A stretch of DNA of 33,690 nucleotides from a virus. The notes under the pieces were generated by a model. That model did no database searches. It saw nothing but the letters and a program-made list of their open reading frames with translations, and was not told the origin of the DNA. Shown here one piece after another: positions 1-7,130 of the stretch (the stretch's first letter is position 1; each line of letters starts with the position of its first letter). A program made the translations under genes and the position numbers. The stretch covers positions 1 to 33,690 of IMG/VR virus record IMGVR_UViG_3300010883_000200; one strand, given 5' to 3'.

Positions 1-2475
1 AGCGCCCGTCATAGTCCCGCCAGCTTTAGGCAGGGCAGCGTCAGCAGTAGTGCCTTGGGCGGCTGTGGCATAGTCAGAGGAGCTAAATGCCTTGACCTGA
101 GCTAAGTTAGTGACCTCACTGTCCATCAGTGCGCCAGCAGCGGTTACGTTAGTTGCGTCAGTAACGTCGGCAGATGCCTCAATACCATCTAGCTTAGTAC
201 CGTCTGTAGCGACATCACGTCCATCTACAGTGCCAGTGATAGAGATATTACCTGTAACTGACAGATTGCCAGTACTACCATCGCCAGATATTTGAAGGTA
301 ACGTGCATCAGACTGTGTGCTAGTATAGTGATCTGCTAGTACGAATGTACCGTAAGCTACAATGTCTACTGTATCATTAACTGCTGCACCTGTAGAAAGT
401 GTAATATTTGTACCAGAAGTAGCAGTGAAGTCAGTACCAGCAATAAGCTTTACACCGTTAAGGTACGCATCTACATAACCAGTATCATATGTTGCAGCAA
501 AGACAGTCTGACCTGCTGTAGCAGTATATGTCTGACGATCTGATGTACCATTCACAGATGAGCCAGCAGCTTGCCAGCCACCTGAACCATAAACGTACAT
601 GATTGCCGTTGTACTGTTGAAATAGAGCGCCCCAATAACCAAAGCATCACCGTCATTGTCTACTGTAGGTGCAGAAGACTTAGCGCCAAGGTATCTATCA
701 TCAAATGCATCAAATGAGGCAGCGGCGTTAGTCTCACTGGTAGCTGCTGCGCTTGCTGAGTTAGATGCGTTAGTTGCACTTGTTGCAGCATTGGTTTCTG
801 AGGTAGCAGCGTTTGTTGCAGATGTTGCGGCGACAGTAGCCGAACCTAAGATGCCATCTACATATGTCTTAGAAGTTGCATCGTTTGCGTCCACAGGAGC
901 AGCAAGGCCAGTAACTTTATTGGAACCCATTGCTAGGTTGCCAGACATCGTATCGCCTGATTTAGCTACACGGGTATCACGTTGTGCGTCTGTGTAGGCT
1001 TTAGTGGAAGCATCCTGTGCCGCTGTAGGATCAGTAACACCAGTTACTTTATTGGCACCCATAGCAATGGCACCAGACATTGTACCACCAGCTAGTGGAA
1101 GCTTAGTAGCAATGCTGTTAGTTACTGTGGTGCTGAAGGCTGCGTCATCGCCAAGGGCTGCAGCCAGTTCGTTTAATGTATCAAGCGTACCGGGGGCAGA
1201 AGCTACAAGGTTAGAGATACCTGTGTCTACATAGGCTTTAGTGGCTGCATCCTGTGCATTAGTGGGATCAGTAAGGTTAGTGATCGTGGCTGTAGTACCA
1301 GCATTCATATTTAACGTACCGTCGATGGTCACGTTATTGAATGTAGATGTACCAGCTGAAGTTACGTTACCTGTCAGATCACCAGTTACATTGCCCGTTA
1401 TCGCACCAGTTACGTTACCAGTTACATTACCAGTTACGTTGCCTGTAAGAGCGCCTGTGACGCCACCAGAAGCCGTTACAGTGGTGAATGCACCGGAAGA
1501 AGCAGTTGTTGCCCCGACAGTAGCCCCATCAATAGCTCCACCATTAATATCAACAGAAGCTAGTGTAGCTTGCCCTGTTGTAGACACAGTGGTAAAGCTA
1601 CCAGCTGCGGGTGTAGAAGCACCAATAGTAGTTCCGTCTATGGCACCAGCATTAATATCTACAGTAGAAAGAGTAGATGTACCTGTGGCTGATAGTGCAG
1701 TGAAGGCACCAGTAGATGCGCTATTAGCACCAATAGTAGCGCCATCTACAGTACCGCCATTAATATCGGCAGTAGCAGCTGTAAGGCTTGTGTTGGCTGT
1801 AAGGGTAGTAAATGTACCAGCAGCAGGAGTAGCGTTACCAATTACTGAGTTATCAATAGTACCTGAGTTAATGTCACCAGATGTAATAACTGTTGTACCT
1901 GTAGCAGATAGGTCAACTGCATCAAGGTCAGCAAAGGTAGATGTACCAGAGGACGTTACATTACCAGTTAGATTACCTGTAACATTACCTGTTACGTTAC
2001 CAGTGAGGTTGCCTGTGATATTAGCTACGACACCAGCTGGAGCAGTGATAACCCCAGTTACGTTAAGTGTACCAGCTATTGTAGCATTCTCGTGAACAGC
2101 CAGTGTGTCAATGTAGCCAATACCGTCAATGTACAGGTCTTTAAACTCTGCACCAGACGCCCCAAGGTCAATGTCATTATCTGTAATAGGGCGTAATACA
2201 CCATCTCGAACACTGATTTGCTGAACAGGTACACCAGATACTTCAACGTAGAAGTCTACTGTATTGGAGCCTGTATTAACCTGTACTTTGTTATTAGCAT
2301 CTACGTCTGCGATAAGAGGAACGTAGCCACCTTCACCTGTACTGGCATCATGCTTGTGACCACCAGATGCAGCGAATGCATCACGTAGAGCATTATACTC
2401 AGCGTTGATTGGAGCAGCCCGTAGCGTTGCGGTGGGGATGATGTCTGCTGTAGATTGTCTTGTATAACCTGCCAC
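1..2475 (-). CDS. Repetitive tail fiber protein, 3' end outside window
   Basis: An open frame of 825 codons runs from a GTG start (MAGYTRQSTADII) to the left edge without a stop, so the C-terminus is missing. The start is set by an AGGAG site 8-12 bases upstream and by lying 3 bases after the hub gene's stop. The product is low-complexity and rich in Gly, Thr, Ala and Val. It has GN(V/L)TGN runs, four tandem DINGG-type repeats, two GGTMSG(A/N)(I/L)AMG(A/S)NKVTG units and a LDGIEASADVTDATNV block. These are familiar tail-fiber building blocks in marine phages. The likely role is host receptor contact as a beta-rich trimeric fiber. Function is inferred from repeat style and from position at the end of the virion operon. 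The receptor-binding tip is not in the window. Confidence 0.85.
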   Translation of the reverse strand, partial: MAGYTRQSTADIIPTATLRAAPINAEYNALRDAFAASGGHKHDASTGEGGYVPLIADVDANNKVQVNTGSNTVDFYVEVSGVPVQQISVRDGVLRPITDNDIDLGASGAEFKDLYIDGIGYIDTLAVHENATIAGTLNVTGVITAPAGVVANITGNLTGNVTGNVTGNLTGNVTSSGTSTFADLDAVDLSATGTTVITSGDINSGTIDNSVIGNATPAAGTFTTLTANTSLTAATADINGGTVDGATIGANSASTGAFTALSATGTSTLSTVDINAGAIDGTTIGASTPAAGSFTTVSTTGQATLASVDINGGAIDGATVGATTASSGAFTTVTASGGVTGALTGNVTGNVTGNVTGAITGNVTGDLTGNVTSAGTSTFNNVTIDGTLNMNAGTTATITNLTDPTNAQDAATKAYVDTGISNLVASAPGTLDTLNELAAALGDDAAFSTTVTNSIATKLPLAGGTMSGAIAMGANKVTGVTDPTAAQDASTKAYTDAQRDTRVAKSGDTMSGNLAMGSNKVTGLAAPVDANDATSKTYVDGILGSATVAATSATNAATSETNAATSATNASNSASAAATSETNAAASFDAFDDRYLGAKSSAPTVDNDGDALVIGALYFNSTTAIMYVYGSGGWQAAGSSVNGTSDRQTYTATAGQTVFAATYDTGYVDAYLNGVKLIAGTDFTATSGTNITLSTGAAVNDTVDIVAYGTFVLADHYTSTQSDARYLQISGDGSTGNLSVTGNISITGTVDGRDVATDGTKLDGIEASADVTDATNVTAAGALMDSEVTNLAQVKAFSSSDYATAAQGTTADAALPKAGGTMTGA
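1465..1879 (-). repeat. Four tandem ~36-residue repeats in the tail fiber
   Basis: Within the fiber, units starting DINSGTIDNSVIG, DINGGTVDGATIG, DINAGAIDGTTIG and DINGGAIDGATVG follow each other. Each continues with a P/S-A-A/S-x-G-x-F-T segment. The DNA copies are diverged, so the repeat is at protein level. It is flanked on both sides by GNVTGN runs, suggesting a modular shaft that can lengthen or shorten by recombination. Confidence 0.8.
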
Positions 2476-2478
2476 GGT

Positions 2479-4017
2479 TTATCTCCTGTCTGCTATGCCA
2501 TAAGTAAGCGTAATGGCTTGAATAGTATGGCTTGCACTTTGATTGTTAGTAACATAACTGATAGAAACCGATTTACCAGAGCCTGATATGCTTGTTTGCT
2601 TCTTAGGGGACGGATTACCATCATAGATGTCACCAGAACCGTAGATAGCTGTGCCGTATAGTGCAGCTGCACCTTGTGTAGAAAAGTCATAGGTTGTAGG
2701 GTTGTTAGTATTAATGTCATCATAGTCATATGAGACACCTACAAATACTTCTGTAGTACCTTCTGACTTCATGTATGTGTTAATGTCGTAGATGTTTTTA
2801 CGTACCTCAGGGTCTTCCATGTAGTAGTAGGGTGTTTGATATAGGCTAAATATATCCCCTCCTGCAAAAGAAACACCACGTTCCTGCCTATGAACTTTAC
2901 CTGCGGTATCCCCATGTATCACATGTTCAAACTGCCCAATGTAACCACTAGCTACACAGTTAGCTTCTATGCCAATAAGCTGGCTGTACTCAAAAATACT
3001 CTGCTTACCTTGGCTCTTACGAATAGCACCAATAAGGGAGAGAGATGAATCATTCTTAAAGAAGAACCGGAACTGAGACTTTTTTTGTATTACTGCAATA
3101 CTAACATCTGAGACTTCCTCAGACAAGTAGTACCTGTCAAAAATGTCTTGAATCTCTTTAGATACGGGGGCAAGTTCAACGTCACCAATGCGGTCAGTGC
3201 CAGAAATAGGACGAATACCGTCTGGCCCCAAGAAGAGTAGATCACCACCAAACTCTACTACGGAGTCAGGGGCAACACAACCAAGGTTAGATGTTACACT
3301 CTGTAACTGAAAATCAGCTATGCTATTGCCTACAAGCTTCTTAATACTGTTCGCACCAAAGATGTATAACTCATTACGAAACCTTTTGATGGCTGTTATC
3401 TTGTAGCCTACGTTGATAACACCTGAACCATTGGCTGGGCTAAAGTCTACAGCATTTAAAGGGGCGCTGAAGTGAAGTATCTGTGTATCTGCAGAGTCTC
3501 CTGCTAGAAATACATGAGAAGCAAACTCTTCTGAATACTTTGGGTTAGTAGGAGCATTTGCATGAGTAAGAGCGGTATAAGTAGTGCCATCATAAACAGC
3601 TGCAGGATTAACACCATCAGTTAGAAGCATACTCTCCGATGACCAGTTATAATTAATAAACCGTACACGAGAAACGTTTGTCATGTTAGGTGTACCAGCG
3701 GATGTCACTGCATCCCAGCTAGTCGTACTGTTATTCCACTTGTGTAGATAGTTATACCCAGAAGAAGGTTTCCTGCAAGCAAAAATACCATCATTTATAT
3801 TAGCATTTACATTAACACCAAGAATAGAGCCTGTACCTGCGACAGTACCATAGTCATTAAGGTATCCACTAATGCGCCGATAGCCACCAGAAAGAGATGG
3901 CTCGTAGTTAATCATACGTATAGCGCTGCCACTCATAGCAGATGCCTGCGTGAGAGGGTCTACGTTAGTTACAAGACCACCTGCACAAACTGTAAGGTGA
4001 GTTTTTAGGTTATCCAT
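2479..4017 (-). CDS. Tail hub / nozzle-like structural protein
   Basis: This is a 512-residue protein with no membrane segment. It looks beta-rich, with repeated blade-like segments such as YKITAIKRFRNELYIFG and VEFGGDLLFLGPDGIRP (residues about 205-270). That resembles the beta-propeller tail-hub proteins (P22 gp10-like / T7 gp12-like) of short-tailed phages. It begins immediately after the stop of the tail-adaptor gene and is followed by the fiber. This is the order adaptor, hub, fiber expected for a short tail that plugs the portal vertex. The exact family is not proven by sequence alone. Confidence 0.7.
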   Translation of the reverse strand: MDNLKTHLTVCAGGLVTNVDPLTQASAMSGSAIRMINYEPSLSGGYRRISGYLNDYGTVAGTGSILGVNVNANINDGIFACRKPSSGYNYLHKWNNSTTSWDAVTSAGTPNMTNVSRVRFINYNWSSESMLLTDGVNPAAVYDGTTYTALTHANAPTNPKYSEEFASHVFLAGDSADTQILHFSAPLNAVDFSPANGSGVINVGYKITAIKRFRNELYIFGANSIKKLVGNSIADFQLQSVTSNLGCVAPDSVVEFGGDLLFLGPDGIRPISGTDRIGDVELAPVSKEIQDIFDRYYLSEEVSDVSIAVIQKKSQFRFFFKNDSSLSLIGAIRKSQGKQSIFEYSQLIGIEANCVASGYIGQFEHVIHGDTAGKVHRQERGVSFAGGDIFSLYQTPYYYMEDPEVRKNIYDINTYMKSEGTTEVFVGVSYDYDDINTNNPTTYDFSTQGAAALYGTAIYGSGDIYDGNPSPKKQTSISGSGKSVSISYVTNNQSASHTIQAITLTYGIADRR

Positions 4018-4734
4018 TTAGAAGAAGCTTTTCTTAGGTGCGGTAGAACTCTGAAAGCCACCAGTTACAGTGGAGTATAGTTGGGTAGGACTATCAACAA
4101 TTAACCTACGCATGGACTTAATGCCTTTTGTAAACTTATCTTGATGGATGTTAGCAGACTGTTCGTTAGAGCGGAAACGCATCATGTACATCATAGCACC
4201 ATCAATAAGGATATGCTTAAACCTAGAAGGTATAACACACACGTCATCAGCAAGTGATAAGTCTTCTGGGTATTTCCAGTAACGATACTCAATGCTATAT
4301 GTTTTGTCAGGAAGGGGTGTAATACCAAACTTATCTTCCTGTGTTTTATAGACGCATGTAGGAAGATTGTATCCTGCTTCACCGCTGCTATCATCACTAG
4401 CACGGTAAGATTGAAGATACATTTCATATGTTAGTACGGGTAGCGGCGAAGGGGTTGATCCATCCAGAGACTTGAGGTAAAAGGTTTCCCAATCTACCTT
4501 AGAGAAGTCTGCAGGGAAGTCATAAGTTCCTGTGCCTACTGTTAATGCTTGTGTATATGTAACTATCGTGAAGGGCCACTCTTGGGCCTCTTGCAGTATC
4601 TCACGTACTGATGAGTTTATAGCATCCTTAGCTATGGCTTGGATGTTTCTTACTGTATCAAAGTCGGTAGTGTTAATACTAACCTCGTTAAGCCTACGAA
4701 GCAAATCATTTACTAATGTAATATAAGTAGCCAT
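4018..4734 (-). CDS. Tail adaptor / head-tail connector protein
   Basis: A 238-residue protein starting MATYITLVNDLLRRLNEV, the helical N-terminus typical of gp4/gp11-type tail adaptors (P22 gp4, T7 gp11). Other family-like features are the segments EAQEWPFTIVTY (about 48-59) and IEYRYWKYPEDLS (about 143-155). It sits between major capsid and hub genes; its stop abuts the hub start with no spacing. The expected role is a ring of subunits joining portal to tail hub. The family call rests on style, length and order, not on a catalytic motif. Confidence 0.72.
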   Translation of the reverse strand: MATYITLVNDLLRRLNEVSINTTDFDTVRNIQAIAKDAINSSVREILQEAQEWPFTIVTYTQALTVGTGTYDFPADFSKVDWETFYLKSLDGSTPSPLPVLTYEMYLQSYRASDDSSGEAGYNLPTCVYKTQEDKFGITPLPDKTYSIEYRYWKYPEDLSLADDVCVIPSRFKHILIDGAMMYMMRFRSNEQSANIHQDKFTKGIKSMRRLIVDSPTQLYSTVTGGFQSSTAPKKSFF

Positions 4735-4761
4735 TGTTGTATGCCTTAAGGTAAGAGGGAA

Positions 4762-4784
4762 GGGGCCAGCACTAGGCCAGCCCC
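4762..4784 (-). terminator. GC-rich hairpin after the capsid gene
   Basis: On the minus strand, GGGGC and GCCCC arms with extra G-U and G-C pairs make a 9-bp stem around a 5-base CTAGT loop. It lies 14 bases past the major-capsid stop and 28 bases before the adaptor start. The downstream run is TTCCCTCTT rather than a clean T tract, so it may be a partial terminator or an RNA-stabilising hairpin that raises capsid mRNA over tail mRNA. Confidence 0.55.
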
Positions 4785-4797
4785 GACTTTAGTTAGA

Positions 4798-5865
4798 TTA
4801 AGCAGCGTTATAGTGTGCTGTTACAAGAGCTTCTGGACGAAGAATCTTGCGACCATATAGATGCATACCACGAACAATGTCAGCAAAGCTGTCTGGGTCA
4901 CGGTAGTTCTCTACTTTGTTGATCTGCTCAGCAGAAGCGCAAGCTTCGTCTTGACCAGCAACAATCACGCCAAAGTTTACGTCCTGTGCCAAAGCCCCAG
5001 AAGTTCCGGCGCCTGAGCCCTTCTTAGGAAGATTATTGGACACATAAACACGGAAGCCGTGCAGGTTGTTCAATACCAAGCCGTTCATAAGGCCTGTACC
5101 ACCGAAGTCGGCATTCATTACGCGAGAATCCTCGTCTTTGAGCATCTCAATAAACACCGGGTCAAGAACGACATAACGCCCACGAGAGTCCACATTAGCT
5201 GTGTCCATCTGACGTGCCATACGTGCAAGAACAGTCAAAGGAGAAACAGTCGCTGTAGACAACGCTGTTGCGCCTGGAAGACGTGGAGCAAGAGGAATGG
5301 AATCGCCATTAGCATAAGCTGTTGAAGCGGAGTCAGCTGTACCCAACGAACCGAAGTCAGTTGCGTCCAAGTGGTTTGCAGTAAACAATTCACCAGTTAA
5401 AGAACCAGCTGTTGCGTGCTGTGCATCACCAGAAGTGGAAGTGATGAAAGCGCCTGCAGTAGTGTGACCTGACAGGTAAGACAAGCAGTCTTGGTCCATT
5501 GCGTCAGCCATCTTATAGGCTGCACGATTTGCTGCCAAAGATGAGAAGTCTACGTTTGCGAATTGATCTTCAATGTCATCCATTTTGAAAGCAAAGTAGT
5601 TGGCTTTGTCGATGGTCAAAGAGAAGTCAGTGTCGTCAAGTTTCTCTACTGAGATACCTGTGTGACGTTGCAGAGCGTTAACAGTTACGTCTGGCTCTTT
5701 CTGGATGCGAACTGTGTCGCCTTGGTTAGCAATCTCACCAAAGTAAGAGTTGTTTGTGATTGCGTTAGTGATGGCAGATTTGCGTAGAGCAATCTGTGCC
5801 TGCTTGGAATAAATAACTGGGGACCAGCTACCGTTAAAGCCGCCTGATGCGGAAGTAATAGCCAT
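4798..5865 (-). CDS. Major capsid protein
   Basis: A 355-residue protein starting MAITSASGGFNGSWSPVIYS, with an HK97/P22-coat-like composition: N-terminal helix (SKQAQIALRKSAITNAITN), a beta strand region IANQGDTVRIQKEPDV (about 47-62), FKMDDIEDQFAN (about 93-104), and a late LNNLHGFRVYVSNNLP strand (about 261-276). It lies downstream of the scaffold gene and upstream of the adaptor. A strong ribosome site (GAAAGGATTTTCTC) precedes the ATG. The 238-bp gap upstream carries a hairpin, and a hairpin follows the gene, consistent with high independent expression of the shell protein. Confidence 0.88.
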   Translation of the reverse strand: MAITSASGGFNGSWSPVIYSKQAQIALRKSAITNAITNNSYFGEIANQGDTVRIQKEPDVTVNALQRHTGISVEKLDDTDFSLTIDKANYFAFKMDDIEDQFANVDFSSLAANRAAYKMADAMDQDCLSYLSGHTTAGAFITSTSGDAQHATAGSLTGELFTANHLDATDFGSLGTADSASTAYANGDSIPLAPRLPGATALSTATVSPLTVLARMARQMDTANVDSRGRYVVLDPVFIEMLKDEDSRVMNADFGGTGLMNGLVLNNLHGFRVYVSNNLPKKGSGAGTSGALAQDVNFGVIVAGQDEACASAEQINKVENYRDPDSFADIVRGMHLYGRKILRPEALVTAHYNAA

Positions 5866-6032
5866 GAGAAAATCCTTTCAAAGATATGTGGCTTAGGGGA
5901 TAGACACTACATATTCACTGAAAAGAGGCTCTTCTTATTAGGGTAGTCAGCGTTGCTCTTAGGATTGCCACCCTTGGAGCGCTGGGCCTATAATTGGAGG
6001 TAGTTCTTTTATGTGGGAGTGCTTAGTTAAAA

Positions 6033-6069
6033 GCATGTACAAAGGGTTATCACCTAACAATGTACATGC
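6033..6069 (-). promoter_or_regulatory. Inverted repeat between scaffold and capsid genes
   Basis: GCATGTACA at 6061-6069 (read on the minus strand) pairs perfectly with TGTACATGC at 6033-6041: 9 bp with a 19-base loop, followed by TTTT. It is in the only sizeable gap of the head operon (5866-6103), just after the scaffold stop. It could be a weak intrinsic terminator, an RNA-processing site or a protein-binding site. A TTGACA-like hexamer at 6097-6102 may belong to a capsid promoter, but no good -10 was found. Confidence 0.5.
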
Positions 6070-6103
6070 CTATAGTTTTATCTACTAATCAAGGAATGTC
6101 AAA

Positions 6104-7042
6104 CTATTTCTTTGACATATCGTAAATAAACTTGCCTTTACGTTGAGCGTCTATAATCTCGTCTTGACGCTTCTCGTATTCTTTAATAGACATCTTCGCT
6201 ACCTGTGATTCTCTGAGGTAGGTTGAAGAGTCATTTGCATCTACTACGGTGCGTTTACCTTTAACTGAGGTAGCTGCATCCTTATCAGCAGTAGAGGTAA
6301 CTTTCTTTGTCTTGATGCCGTTATCTGACTTATACAGATCTAGTACACGTGCAATAGACTTAACATCATCTACATTCTCATATAGTGCATCCTGTACCAC
6401 TTTAGGCTGTGTCTCTGCCCACTTGTGGAAGGCGTCATCAGAGCGTATCTGTGCAAAGTCGGGGTGCATAGACATAAGCTCTGCTTCGGACTTCTCTCTA
6501 CGAGCCTGTGTGCGTAACTTCTCAATCTCTTTAAGGCGACTATCTAGCTCAGAGGAGCGTTCATTAGCTTTTTTATCAGCAATAGCTTCTACCATACCAG
6601 CAACATCTGGGTACTTCTTAGCCCAAGCTTCTACTTCATCTTCTGACTTAGGTAGTACAAGCTCATTCTTTGATGCTGCATCAAGTTGAGATGTGAGTTT
6701 ATCCAGCTGTGCTTGGAACTCTTTCTCTTTCTCTTGAGTGTGCCGCCGTAGATCACCATAACGCTTCTTGAAGTTCTTTTCCTCTGCACTTAGATCTTCA
6801 TCTTGTGCTTCGGCTTTTGGTTCTTCTTCTTGTTCGGAACTACTCTCTGCCTGAACACTGGGTTCGACAGGCTCCGTGCTATCGGGTTCCTCTTGGGTGG
6901 TTTCTTCAGCTTCTTCATCTGCTGCCTCTGTAACTACCCCCGCTTCTTTGAGTAGGGCTTTTAGTTCCTCTTCATCCCGCATAACACGGTTTGTATTTCG
7001 TTGGTGTGACGCAGAATCAGTCTGCAGTTGGGCTTCCGACAT
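6104..7042 (-). CDS. Capsid scaffolding protein
   Basis: A 312-residue, highly charged protein directly upstream of the capsid gene. Residues about 40-90 are a Glu/Asp/Ser/Pro-rich disordered stretch. Residues about 90-190 are heptad-like and coiled (KKRYGDLRRHTQEKEKEF and following). The C-terminus is basic and Ser-rich, ending DMSKK, as expected for a scaffold tail that binds coat protein. It has a good ribosome site (AAGGAGAAAAAC). No protease gene is adjacent, so scaffold may leave the procapsid intact, as in P22. Function is inferred from composition and position. Confidence 0.8.
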   Translation of the reverse strand: MSEAQLQTDSASHQRNTNRVMRDEEELKALLKEAGVVTEAADEEAEETTQEEPDSTEPVEPSVQAESSSEQEEEPKAEAQDEDLSAEEKNFKKRYGDLRRHTQEKEKEFQAQLDKLTSQLDAASKNELVLPKSEDEVEAWAKKYPDVAGMVEAIADKKANERSSELDSRLKEIEKLRTQARREKSEAELMSMHPDFAQIRSDDAFHKWAETQPKVVQDALYENVDDVKSIARVLDLYKSDNGIKTKKVTSTADKDAATSVKGKRTVVDANDSSTYLRESQVAKMSIKEYEKRQDEIIDAQRKGKFIYDMSKK

Positions 7043-7063
7043 GTTTTTCTCCTTATGTTGGGG

Positions 7064-7077
7064 CCAGCCGTAGCTGG
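7064..7077 (-). promoter_or_regulatory. UACG-tetraloop hairpin in the scaffold leader
   Basis: On the minus strand CCAGC-TACG-GCTGG forms a 5-bp stem closed by C(UACG)G, a UNCG-type tetraloop of exceptional stability in RNA. It lies about 22 bases before the scaffold ATG, just upstream of the ribosome site. It may mark a processed or protected 5' end, or tune translation. Confidence 0.45.
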
Positions 7078-7130
7078 GTAGCCTTATAGTTATATGGGTA
7101 GTCTTGTAGTGTTACTTGTAGACCCTCTTA

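Noticed and set aside
110-2095. Plus-strand open frames rich in Val/Pro/Ala/Leu
   Set aside because: Antisense images of the repetitive tail-fiber gene; no starts with ribosome sites.
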